Assembly (NCBI GenBank): GCA_951813625.1
Contig: CATOTS010000042.1
Coordinates: 62,001 to 126,000 of the forward strand
Source: an uncultured Caldilineaceae bacterium
Lineage (GTDB): Bacteria; Chloroflexota; Anaerolineae; Caldilineales; Caldilineaceae
DNA length: 64,000 nucleotides
Reading direction: 5' to 3'
A program made the translations under genes and the position numbers. The notes below the pieces were generated by a model. That model was not told where the DNA came from and made no database searches. It saw only the letters and a list, made by a program, of their open reading frames with translations. Below, one piece after another: positions 47,154 through 55,287 of the stretch (positions are counted from its first letter, which is position 1; the number at the start of each line of letters is the position of its first letter).

Positions 47154-50100
47154 ATGCAGTCGTTGAGAGGACGTACGTTTTTCTCCCCCGGAAACTTACG
47201 CAAAGTTCTGGCCCTGGTGTCGACGCTCATGCTGGCAGCTGCCGTGATTGCGCTGTCCGGGCGCCGGCCGGCATTCGCGCAGGACGACCCGAAGGCGGTC
47301 GCCTCGGTGCGGCTGGAGAGCAACCAGCCGGGCGAACTTGCGGTGTCCTGGGATGTTCCGAGCAGAACGCCGCGCGATTACAGAGTCGCCTGGGCGCGGG
47401 TGGGCGAGAACTTCAAGACGTGGAGAAACAACTCGGCCAATGCCTTCCCGTCGAGTCCTTCCTACACGATCACAGGTTTGGACGAAGGGGTCCGCTACAA
47501 GGTGAAGGTGCGAGCCCGCTATGCGGGGGAGCGCAACGGCGGCTGGAGCGCACAGGTAGAGGCTGTTGTCGCGACTGCGCCGACGTCCACACCCACGGCA
47601 ACTGCGACATCTACACCCACAGCGACGGCAACGCATACCCCAACTGCGACGGCAACACATACGGCCACGGCAACGCACACGCCGACCCACACGGCCACGG
47701 CAACGCATACGCCAACCCATACGCCGATGGCGGACGCTTCAGTTGCTTCCTCTTCAACCATTTCGGAAAGAGACGCGCTGATCGCACTCTATAACGCAAC
47801 CGACGGCGACAACTGGTTAGCGAATGGCAACTGGCTGAGCGACAATCCCGTTGGCCATTGGTATGGCGTTGACACCGACGACGATGGCTTCGTAGTTCGT
47901 ATCGATCTCAGAGGAACTGATCCGGACAAAGGAAACAATCTGCATGGTCCAATTCCTCCCGAGATCGGTCAACTCTCCAGGCTCGTCGATCTGAACATCA
48001 GAGGGAACAGGCTGTACGGTTCGATTCCTGCAGAGATCGGTCAACTCTCCAGGCTCAAAATATTGCACCTTAGAGGCAATGATCTCAGCGGATCGATACC
48101 GTCGGCGCTAGGCAACCTTTCCAGTCTGGAAAGCCTCTACCTGGAAAAGAACGAACTAACCGGATCAATCCCATCATCGTTGGGAGATCTCACCAATCTC
48201 GAACACTTTTTTCTGTCGAACAACAAGCTGAACGGTTCGATACCTTCCACCCTGGGCAACCTCATCAGTGTGAAAAGGCTGTTCATCTCATACAACGAGT
48301 TGACGGGAGCGATCCCATCCGAGTTGGGAAACCTCGCCAGCGTTGAGGAAATGTATCTCAACAGCAACATGCTGAGTGGGGCGATACCGTCACAACTGGG
48401 CAACCTTTCCAACCTGAAGTTTTTGAGTCTTGAGGCCAACCGATTGAGCGGATCAATCCCATCGGGGTTGGGCAGCCTGTCCAATCTGCAGACTCTGGAC
48501 CTCGGCATTAATCGGCTGACTGGGTCAATCCCATCGGCGCTGGGCAGCCTGTCCAATCTGCGTTCTCTGACCCTCTATTACAACATTCTGAACGGGTCAA
48601 TCCCATCAGAGATATCCAACCTCCCTAAACTGACGCATCTGGTCCTGACAGACAACCGGTTGAGCGGGACGATTCCTTCGCATCTGAGCGGCCTCTCCAC
48701 GCTGAAGCACCTGTTCCTTGACGACAATCGGTTTACTGGGTCTATCCCTTCATCGCTGGGCGACCTCTCTTCACTCACTTGGCTGGCTCTCTCCAACAAC
48801 CAGCTCACCGGCTCCATCCCTTCAGAGATTGGTGACCTCTCCTCACTAGTCGTGCTGCATCTCGCCAACAATCAGCTGAGTGGAGAGGTGCCGTCAACGC
48901 TGGAAGACCTGACCAACCTGAGTGGCCTACACCTCGCAGGTAACGCGCTGACTGGATGCCTGCCTGCCGGTCTCAGAGACATTCGCATAAATGACCTGGT
49001 TGGAACGGGTCTCATATACTGCGGGGACCCTACGCATACGCCCACCGCGACCCCAACGGCAACCGCGACACCGACTTCCACCGCGACCCCAACGATTACC
49101 CCGACGTCTGATCCCAACGCTACCGCGACGCCCACACCTACGGCTACAGCCACGTCTGTACCAGGTTCTGTCAGTTCCGACAGGGCGGCGCTTGTAGCGC
49201 TTTACAACGCCACAGGCGGGATCAGCTGGACCCGAGAATACAACTGGCTGAGCACCCAGCCCCTCAGCGCCTGGTATGGAGTTACCACCAACGAGGCCGG
49301 CCGTGTCACAAAGCTCATCCTTAACGGCAATAATCTGACTGGTACAATTCCAACCGAACTGGGTCAACTCGCAAGCCTGGAGGCTCTCTCTCTGGCCGTT
49401 AACAGTCTGAGTGGGTCCATTCCTTCCCAGCTGGGGAATCTCTCCAGCCTCAAAAACCTCAATCTCCTCGGCAATGACCTGAGCGGGACGATTCCAACGC
49501 AGCTGGGGAATCTCTCTGCATTGCAACATCTGAATTTCTCAACGAATGACCTGACTGGAGCAATCCCGTCTCAGCTGGGCAGCCTGACAAATCTGAAGTC
49601 GCTTGTCCTTAGTCAAAACAAGCTGAGCGGAAGCATCCCGTCGCAACTGGGCGGCCTTTCCAACCTGGAAACCCTGACCCTTTTGAACAACGACCTGACC
49701 GGTGGCATTCCATCGCAGTTGACCAGCCTGACAAAACTGAAGCACCTTTCCCTTAGTGGAAACGAGTTGGACGGTACCATCCCAACCCAGTTGGGGAGCC
49801 TTTCCAACCTGGAAACCCTGTACCTTTCAAACAACGATCTGACCGGTAGCATTCCGTCGCAGCTGGGCAGTCTCACAAAACTGAAGGGGCTTTTCCTGCA
49901 GTCAAATGATCTGAGCGGAAGCATCCCGTCGCAGCTGGGCAGCCTTTCCAACCTGAAATACCTGTACCTTTCAAGCAACGACTTGACAGGAGCAATCCCG
50001 TCGGAGTTGGGCAGTCTCACAAACCTGACGCAGCTCTTCCTTAGGTCCAATGAGCTGAGCGGGAGCATCCCGTCGCAGCTGGGCAATCTGACCAATCTCA

Positions 50101-50207
50101 CCTGGCTGCAGCTGTCAGGAAATCAGCTGACCGGTTGCATCCCGCAGGCCCTGCAGAGCGTGGAGAACAACGACCTGGAGTTTCTGGGCCTGTCGAACTG
50201 TCAATAG
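47154..50207 (+). CDS. Secreted FN3 and plant-type leucine-rich repeat protein
   Basis: A 1017-residue exported protein. Residues 1-42 form a signal peptide (basic start, hydrophobic VLALVSTLMLAAAVIALSG, cleavage likely after AFA). A fibronectin type III-like domain follows at about 43-135 (YTITGLDEGVRYKVKVRARY). A Thr/Pro/Ala linker of about 55 residues leads to an N-cap (RDALIALYNATDGDNW) and about 15 LRRs of 24 residues with the plant-type consensus, such as LSGSIPSALGNLSSL. A second Thr/Pro linker leads to a second N-cap (RAALVALYNATGGISW) and about 12 more repeats, ending in a Cys-containing cap. The start ATG has AAGGAG 8 nt upstream. The two LRR halves are an internal duplication. No anchor or sortase motif is seen, so it is probably released or surface-associated. 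Plant-type LRRs are common in host-associated bacteria. Confidence 0.92.
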   Translation: MQSLRGRTFFSPGNLRKVLALVSTLMLAAAVIALSGRRPAFAQDDPKAVASVRLESNQPGELAVSWDVPSRTPRDYRVAWARVGENFKTWRNNSANAFPSSPSYTITGLDEGVRYKVKVRARYAGERNGGWSAQVEAVVATAPTSTPTATATSTPTATATHTPTATATHTATATHTPTHTATATHTPTHTPMADASVASSSTISERDALIALYNATDGDNWLANGNWLSDNPVGHWYGVDTDDDGFVVRIDLRGTDPDKGNNLHGPIPPEIGQLSRLVDLNIRGNRLYGSIPAEIGQLSRLKILHLRGNDLSGSIPSALGNLSSLESLYLEKNELTGSIPSSLGDLTNLEHFFLSNNKLNGSIPSTLGNLISVKRLFISYNELTGAIPSELGNLASVEEMYLNSNMLSGAIPSQLGNLSNLKFLSLEANRLSGSIPSGLGSLSNLQTLDLGINRLTGSIPSALGSLSNLRSLTLYYNILNGSIPSEISNLPKLTHLVLTDNRLSGTIPSHLSGLSTLKHLFLDDNRFTGSIPSSLGDLSSLTWLALSNNQLTGSIPSEIGDLSSLVVLHLANNQLSGEVPSTLEDLTNLSGLHLAGNALTGCLPAGLRDIRINDLVGTGLIYCGDPTHTPTATPTATATPTSTATPTITPTSDPNATATPTPTATATSVPGSVSSDRAALVALYNATGGISWTREYNWLSTQPLSAWYGVTTNEAGRVTKLILNGNNLTGTIPTELGQLASLEALSLAVNSLSGSIPSQLGNLSSLKNLNLLGNDLSGTIPTQLGNLSALQHLNFSTNDLTGAIPSQLGSLTNLKSLVLSQNKLSGSIPSQLGGLSNLETLTLLNNDLTGGIPSQLTSLTKLKHLSLSGNELDGTIPTQLGSLSNLETLYLSNNDLTGSIPSQLGSLTKLKGLFLQSNDLSGSIPSQLGSLSNLKYLYLSSNDLTGAIPSELGSLTNLTQLFLRSNELSGSIPSQLGNLTNLTWLQLSGNQLTGCIPQALQSVENNDLEFLGLSNCQ

Positions 50208-50402
50208 TCAATCGTCGGCGCGACGGCGCCCTGCACAAGGCGCCCGGCCCCGGTTGCTTCGGGGCTGGGCCGTGTCTCTCTGGAGGCCTATATGGAATGG
50301 CAGCCGGACAGTTCCGACTTTCTTCCAGCAGTGTGTCGGCACAGAAAGGCTTAAGACTCCAAACCATCATCCCCCTTTCAGTTCGCTTCAGCGGAGAGAA
50401 AA

Positions 50403-50882
50403 ATGGCCCTGCGCCGAACCTCCAAACTCACTCTATTGGTACTGGCATTTTCCTTCTGCTGCGCGGGAATCGCTCTTGCGCAGGACGAACCGACATTGGA
50501 ATCGCTGCGGGATCGTCTCGTTGGGCTCGAGGGTCGTTTTGCGAGACTCGAGGAGCGCTTAACCAATCTCGAGGCTCAGTCCGCCGACCCGTGGTCGCCC
50601 GAGGTGATCTACACGGACGACGGGATCTGCCAGAGCCCTTTGCACGCCCCGCATGAATGGGCCAAATCAATTCGGCCAAAAATCCACCAGGAGACGGCAG
50701 ATGCTTACCGCAGTGAATACGGCGTCTCCATCGATCCTGCAAATGCAGACTTGGCAAGCATCTCCTTTGCCGTTGGCAGCAGCAACGTATATCTCAAGTA
50801 CCACATATTGGGGCGAACCGTTGTCGAAAAATGGTCGCACTGCGACTATCTGGGCCACTCCGAATGGAGCGAAGACAACTGA
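50403..50882 (+). CDS. Small secreted protein with a coiled-coil segment
   Basis: A 159-residue protein. Residues 1-26 are a signal peptide (basic MALRRTSK, hydrophobic LTLLVLAFSFCCAGI, cleavage after ALA). Residues about 29-60 are a strongly heptad-like coiled coil (LRDRLVGLEGRFARLEERL). The rest is a soluble domain with two cysteines (GICQSPLHAP and SHCDYLGH) and several aromatic residues. I recognise no family. The gene lies 195 bp after the LRR protein on the same strand; the coiled coil suggests oligomerisation in the envelope or medium. The ATG is preceded by GGAGAGAAA, a usable ribosome binding site. Confidence 0.65.
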   Translation: MALRRTSKLTLLVLAFSFCCAGIALAQDEPTLESLRDRLVGLEGRFARLEERLTNLEAQSADPWSPEVIYTDDGICQSPLHAPHEWAKSIRPKIHQETADAYRSEYGVSIDPANADLASISFAVGSSNVYLKYHILGRTVVEKWSHCDYLGHSEWSEDN

Positions 50883-51135
50883 TACGATTTCCCCGTACTT
50901 CGATAGCCCTCGAATGAAAGGGCCGCTCCGGCAAAGTGACGCCGGATCCTGGGTCGCTGGCATGCCGTCCCCAGGGCGACGGACGTCAAACCATCAGGCT
51001 ACGGCATAGCGTCTGACCCTTTCTCCATCTGCTCGCGTCGCTGCGCCATCCTGCGTCTTAATTCGCGGTTCGGCCTCCGGAGCCGCGCATAGATCAGCAC
51101 ATAACTGGCCTGTGGTACTCCAAAAGGAGACTCCT

Positions 51136-51390
51136 GTGAACCTCAGAATTGCCTTGCTTCTTGCTTACGAGGCGCTTGGTGGACCCGCCAGGAACGACGC
51201 AATCACCGATCATATATTGGGGACAGTCGTTTGGGAAGGCAGCTGGGAAAGCCTTCACCATCGACTTTCCAGTTACCGAAGCCAGCTCACGCGACAGGGT
51301 CTGCTCAGGAAAGTCCAACATCCCGGCCCTAACACGCCCGGTGTGCATGAACTTACACCTGCCGGCCATGCAGCCGTTCAGGAACTTTGA
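51136..51390 (+). CDS. Winged-helix domain protein
   Basis: An 84-residue protein starting at GTG 51136, with AAGGAG (51124-51129) 6 nt upstream. The sequence MNLRIALLLAYEALGGPARN, then AITDHILGTVVWEG, then SYRSQLTRQGLLRKV, then ELTPAGHAAVQEL, follows the helix-helix-wing pattern of small winged-helix DNA-binding domains like those in Mrr N-termini and PadR-like proteins. It stands alone. It may be a regulator or a remnant of a larger protein. No partner gene is evident. Confidence 0.55.
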   Translation: MNLRIALLLAYEALGGPARNDAITDHILGTVVWEGSWESLHHRLSSYRSQLTRQGLLRKVQHPGPNTPGVHELTPAGHAAVQEL

Positions 51391-51783
51391 GCGGACAGAG
51401 GGTTCTAGCGCTGTTCGTTCGAGTTAGGAACCGAAGAGCGCGCCCGACCGCGCTGGCCCGCCTGAAGCCGGCCAAAAATCAGCTGACCGGTCGCCTGCCC
51501 CAGACCCCGCGAAACGGAGTGCAAGGTGCCGCGGAAACGCTCCGTTTGCCGCACGGTCAACGGTCAGTGCCCTGGCGTGACACAGAAGCCGTCCGTTCCC
51601 GCATTTGCGAGGTCGGGTGGCCTGTTCGTTCCGCGGCGGAGCGGGCGAAAGCGTCCAAAAGGGGACGCTTCTGTCTTGACACCGCCGCGCGGCCTATGGT
51701 TAACCGCTTCAGAAATTCCATCGACAATCTGTTCCAACAAGATCGAACCGAAGTTCCTGTTGACCTGAACCGGTGTAGGAATC
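51391..51783. other. Intergenic region with a possible LRR-gene remnant
   Basis: About 390 bp without a supported gene. Around 51475-51515 the plus strand reads AAATCAGCTGACCGGT followed by similar bases to the end of the LRR gene (50118-50155), and one frame gives KNQLTGRLPQ. This looks like a decayed LRR fragment. The rest shows no motif I recognise. Confidence 0.35.
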
Positions 51784-52283
51784 ATGGCAACAGCGAGAGT
51801 CGAAGAGCAATCGACAGAAGGATTCAGCCAGGAACCAACCGGCCGCCTGGCACGCGCCGGCCGGCGCAGCCACTTCCGACGCGACCTGGGGCGCGCCTGG
51901 AAATACCGCGAGCTCTACCTCCTCCTTCCCGCCATCCTCTTCTTGGTCATATTCCGCTACATTCCGATGGGCGGGCTGGTGATGGGTTTCCAGAACTATT
52001 CACCGGTGCGGGGATTTCTGGGCAGCCCTTGGGTGGGCTTTCAGCATTTTGAGACGCTGTTTGCGCTGCCCAAATTCCTGGAGGTCTTTCGCAATCCGGT
52101 CATCATCAGCCTCTATAAGCTTTTCATCGGCTTCCCTGTCCCCATAATCTTCGCACTGCTGCTCAATGAGGTGCGCCATCTGCTCTTCAAGCGCACGATC
52201 CAGACGGTCACTCATTTCCCGCATTTTCTGTCCTGGGTCGTGTATGGCGGCATCATGGAGCTGTTCATCGAGCCGGGCGGCGC
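51784..52283 (+). pseudogene. Truncated LplB-type sugar ABC transporter permease
   Basis: The first 166 residues match the N-terminal half of LplB/YtcP-type sugar transporter permeases: LYLLLPAILFLVIFRYIPMGG, then a loop with NYSPVRGFLGSPWVGF, then LPKFLEVFRNPVIISLYKL, then PVPIIFALLLNEVRH, and RTIQTVTHFPHFLSWV. It breaks off after ELFIEPGG, before the cytoplasmic EAA loop that contacts the ATPase, so it cannot be a working permease. The open frame continues into unrelated sequence. The junction at about 52270-52290 joins it to the end of another gene (next feature), which points to an internal deletion. The ATG at 51784 is preceded by GTAGGAATC. Confidence 0.8.
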
Positions 52284-52421
52284 TGTGCCGGCGTGGCCTC
52301 GACGCTGGCCTTGCGCGATGGCGTGCCCTATGCCGACGCGGCCGTCAGCGAGATCCGGGAACGTCTCGGAATCCCTGCTTTTGTCGAGAAAAAACTCAGC
52401 GTCTGGGGTATTCGTCCCTGA
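52284..52421 (+). pseudogene. C-terminal fragment of an unidentified gene, fused at the deletion junction
   Basis: In a different frame from the permease, codons from 52284 read CAGVASTLALRDGVPYAD, then AAVSEIRERLGIPA, ending GIRP and a TGA at 52419-52421. The composition and codon use are those of a real C-terminus. The tail GxAxTxALRDG-V resembles the end of FAD-dependent oxidoreductases that occur in similar sugar clusters, but that is a weak guess. It has no start of its own. It marks the far end of a deletion that removed the rest of the permease and the 5' part of this gene. Confidence 0.6.
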
Positions 52422-52488
52422 CTGGGCCGGCTCAACCCGCGCTGGCGCGGCAGGCGGCGATGAAGCTATGGCCGTCGAAGCCGCGCGG

Positions 52489-53559
52489 TCAGCGCAGCCA
52501 GTCGTCCAAATGCTCGGCCACAAATCCGTCATCGGTCAGGTGGGGATAGGCACGGCGGACGCGGTCAAGCTCCTCGCACTGACCGGGCGATAGGCTTTCG
52601 CGGGGGTTGAGGCACCAGATTCCTTCAAGGAGGCCCTGGCGCCGCAGCACCTCGTGGACGCCTGAGATGCAGCCGTGGAAATCGTTGGCGCTGTCGAACA
52701 CCGCTGCGTTGGCGTCGGTCATCTGGGCGTTGTAGGTGAGCCAGCGCCGGTAGTCGAGCGTGCCGGCGGCCGCCTGTTCGTGGATGGCGCGCAACATGGA
52801 GACGGCTTCCTGCGTCCACACCGCCCACTGGCCGAGCAGCCCACCGACGATGCGCAGCGCGGGCGCATCCGTCTCCCGCCCACCAAAGCTGAACTCTGTA
52901 ACCAGGTCGGCGACGATGTTGTCGTCGTTGCCCGTGTAGAGCGCGATCTCGCCGCCGCGGCACGACTCCGCCACCGCCCGCACCACATCCAGCGTCTTGT
53001 AGCGGTCAAACGGCGCGATCTTGATGGCGACGACGTTCTCAATCTCCACGAACTCGCGCCAGAAGCGGTAGGGCAGCACCTGTCCGCCCACAGCGGTCTG
53101 CAAATAAAATCCGAATACCGGGATCACCTCCGCCACGCGACGGCAGTGTTCGATAAGCTCCGATGGCGATGCCTCTGCTAGCGCTCGCAGGCTCAGCAGT
53201 CCCGCGTCGTAGCCGTGCGCCAGGGCAGTCTCGGCTTCGCGCACCGCCTGCCGTGTGTCGCCCAGGATACCCGCTACCTTGACGAAAGGGCGGGGGTTCT
53301 GCTGCAACTGCTCGTCCACAGTCTCGGACGCCAGCTCCAACACCGGCTCCAACAATCCGTATTCAGGCTGATGCAGCTCGAACTGGGTCGTATGCACGCC
53401 CACCGCGACGCCGCCCGCGCCGGCCGCGCAGTAGTAGCGGGTCAGCGCGCGCTGGCGCCGCTCATCCAGCTTGAGGTCGGCGGTCAACGCCAGCGGGTGC
53501 GCCGGTATCACCTGCCCGGCGGCCAGATGTCGTCTTACCTCAGACTGGGTTTGCGCCAT
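52489..53559 (-). CDS. DHDPS/N-acetylneuraminate lyase family aldolase
   Basis: A 356-residue class I aldolase-like protein of the dihydrodipicolinate synthase/NanA/KDG aldolase family. The Schiff-base lysine is K180 in VVAIKIAPFDRYK and the conserved active-site tyrosine is Y152 in FGFYLQTAVGG. The first barrel strand begins AHPLALTADLKLDER. C-terminal sequence beyond the barrel (residues about 300-356) makes it longer than the usual 300. The ATG at 53559 follows GGGAG by 6 nt and overlaps the stop of the epimerase gene (TGATG), so the two are coupled. Members cleave or form 2-keto-3-deoxy sugar acids or sialic acid; which applies here is unknown. Confidence 0.85.
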   Translation of the reverse strand: MAQTQSEVRRHLAAGQVIPAHPLALTADLKLDERRQRALTRYYCAAGAGGVAVGVHTTQFELHQPEYGLLEPVLELASETVDEQLQQNPRPFVKVAGILGDTRQAVREAETALAHGYDAGLLSLRALAEASPSELIEHCRRVAEVIPVFGFYLQTAVGGQVLPYRFWREFVEIENVVAIKIAPFDRYKTLDVVRAVAESCRGGEIALYTGNDDNIVADLVTEFSFGGRETDAPALRIVGGLLGQWAVWTQEAVSMLRAIHEQAAAGTLDYRRWLTYNAQMTDANAAVFDSANDFHGCISGVHEVLRRQGLLEGIWCLNPRESLSPGQCEELDRVRRAYPHLTDDGFVAEHLDDWLR

Positions 53560-54629
53560 CAGAAACTCCCGTCGCGGGACTCGAAATGGGTTGGCTTGTC
53601 GAGGCTGGCGCCATCGCTCTCGACCCAGGCCGCGATCCATTCGAGCATCTGCTGCAGCGAGACGCGTGGGTATCCGAAGATCTGCGCCGCTTTAGCGGCG
53701 TTGTTAAGGAGCGCGGTCGGGGCCTCCTCGCCGCTGAAACGGGGCCTTTTGCCGAACAGGTCGCCCAATGTCTCGGCCACGCGGCGCACCGAGACCGTCT
53801 CGGGGCCGGTGACATTGAGCACGAAAGGGGGCGCGGCGCAGTTGTCGAGCAGCGCGAGCGCCTGCGCGTTGGCGTCGCCTTGCCAGATGACGTTGGCCGC
53901 GCCCATGTCGAGCGCGACCGGCTGCTCCGCGTACACCCTGCGGGCAATGTCGACCAGGACGCCGTAGCGCATCTCGACCGCGTAGTTGAGGCGGACGATG
54001 GCGCAGCGCAGGCCATACGCGCGCGCGAAGTATTCGAAGATGCGTTCGCGACCGAGACAGGACATGGCGTATTCGCCGACGGGGTCGAGCGGGTCCTCTT
54101 CGCGGGGGCCTCCGGCGACGACCGGCACGAGTGGATAGACGTTGCCGGTGGAAAAGGCGACGATGCGGGCGTCGAGATAGCGCTCGCAGACCAACGCCGG
54201 CAGGTGGGCGTTGATCGCCCAGGTCATGTGCTGGTTGCCGGTCGTGCCGAATTTCTGGCCGGCCATGTAGATGACGCTGCGGCTGTCCGGCAACCCGGCG
54301 AGTTCGCTGCGGTCCAACAGGTCGCAGGTGACCGTCTGCACGCCCCAGCCCTCCAGCCGGTCGCGGACATCCGGCTGACTGAAGCGGGCGACGCCGTAGA
54401 CGCGATGGGGGGAGTTCAGTTGGTCCAGGGCGCGCACTGCCATGCGCGCCAGCGTGGGGCCCATCTTGCCGCTGACGCCGAGGACGACCAGGTCGGAGTC
54501 CAGCTTTTCCAGCGCGGCCAGCGTCGCGGGCGAGGGTTCGGAGAGCAGCAGGTCGAGCTCCTCCTCGCTGCGGGGGGAGGGGAGGTTGTTCCCGGTTTCG
54601 AGCGTGCCGGCCAAAGGTGTTGCGCTCAT
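53559..54629 (-). CDS. NAD-dependent epimerase/dehydratase family protein
   Basis: A 356-residue short-chain (extended SDR) protein. The Rossmann region reads LVVLGVSGKMGPTLARM, with GVSGKMG at residues 51-57. RSVIYMAGQKFGTTGNQ, IVAFSTGNVYPLVPVVAGG and a GDANAQALALLDNCA region follow. The expected YxxxK catalytic motif appears as EYAMSCLGRE, so the lysine is not in its usual place; it may be a non-classical or inactive member. It has an N-terminal extension of about 45 residues. It is the first gene of a two-gene minus-strand transcript with the aldolase. Substrate unknown. Confidence 0.78.
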   Translation of the reverse strand: MSATPLAGTLETGNNLPSPRSEEELDLLLSEPSPATLAALEKLDSDLVVLGVSGKMGPTLARMAVRALDQLNSPHRVYGVARFSQPDVRDRLEGWGVQTVTCDLLDRSELAGLPDSRSVIYMAGQKFGTTGNQHMTWAINAHLPALVCERYLDARIVAFSTGNVYPLVPVVAGGPREEDPLDPVGEYAMSCLGRERIFEYFARAYGLRCAIVRLNYAVEMRYGVLVDIARRVYAEQPVALDMGAANVIWQGDANAQALALLDNCAAPPFVLNVTGPETVSVRRVAETLGDLFGKRPRFSGEEAPTALLNNAAKAAQIFGYPRVSLQQMLEWIAAWVESDGASLDKPTHFESRDGSF

Positions 54630-54750
54630 CGTTTGTCACTTTCGTTGGCAGATTCTTGGGCGACGGCGCGTGAGCGGCCGCCGGCTGACTGTATTTGTCA
54701 GAGGCTGACTGTATTATAAACCAGAGTGAGCGTCAATGCTTTTGCGGCGT

Positions 54751-55137
54751 CGGGTACATCCCGATTTTGGGGTGGGAATCGTCTGGCGGGGCGTTCATGC
54801 CAGCGGTGGCTGGAATTGTCTGCCAGCTTTGGGCGGGCGCAGGGCAGGCACAAGGCCTGCCCCTACCGTGGCCGCGACGTTCGCTGAATTGGGGGCGGCG
54901 CGATGGGCCGCAGGTAGCACAGGGCTGCATTGACCCCACACTTGGCGGGGGGCGTACATCAGGGGGGCGTTGCGGGGGGAGTCCCCCCGCACAAGGGAGG
55001 GCCGAAGGCCCGACCGCCCAAAAGGAGACAGGAAAGCGTATTTCGCCACTCTGACTGAGAACGGACCGCGGACCGGCCATGACTTGGTTGCAACGCGAGG
55101 CATGGGAATCTGCCCCCAAATTTTGGACTGCACCCGC
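54751..55137. repeat. Dispersed GC-rich hairpin repeat, copy B
   Basis: This copy aligns along its whole length with copy A (394-940) but lacks the 164-bp internal duplication. It holds a perfect hairpin at 54842-54862 (GGGCAGGC, ACAAG, GCCTGCCC) and another at 54972-54990 (GCGGGGGG, AGT, CCCCCCGC). It lies between the divergent epimerase gene and the binding-protein gene, ending about 40 bp before the binding-protein promoter. No open frame in it is supported. The 658-bp gap 54630-55287 otherwise contains only that promoter. Confidence 0.85.
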
Positions 55138-55173
55138 GGTGTCCACGTCGCATGGCCGGCCCGAAAAAGCTGT

Positions 55174-55202
55174 TTGCCCGCTTGAGTGTGGGATGCTATA
55201 GT
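55174..55202 (+). promoter_or_regulatory. Promoter of the sugar-uptake operon
   Basis: TTGCCC at 55174-55179 (four of six -35 bases), a 17-nt spacer, and TATAGT at 55197-55202 (five of six -10 bases), pointing at the binding-protein gene 86 bp downstream. Confidence 0.6.
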
Positions 55203-55287
55203 GCAGAGTGAACTCCTCTTCCCGCCAATATTTCCTCACTCATCACTTCGTCGTTTTCGGCTTTACTGAACCAAAAAGGAGTCTAAA

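Noticed and set aside
48872..49153. Minus-strand Val/Gly-rich frame opposite the Thr/Pro linker
   Set aside because: It is the reverse reading of the ACN/CCN-rich linker repeats in the LRR gene.
50883..51110. Possible c-di-GMP riboswitch before the winged-helix gene
   Set aside because: Some short strings (GCAAAGTGACGCCGG) recall riboswitch cores, but the conserved joining regions and the paired stems could not be matched.
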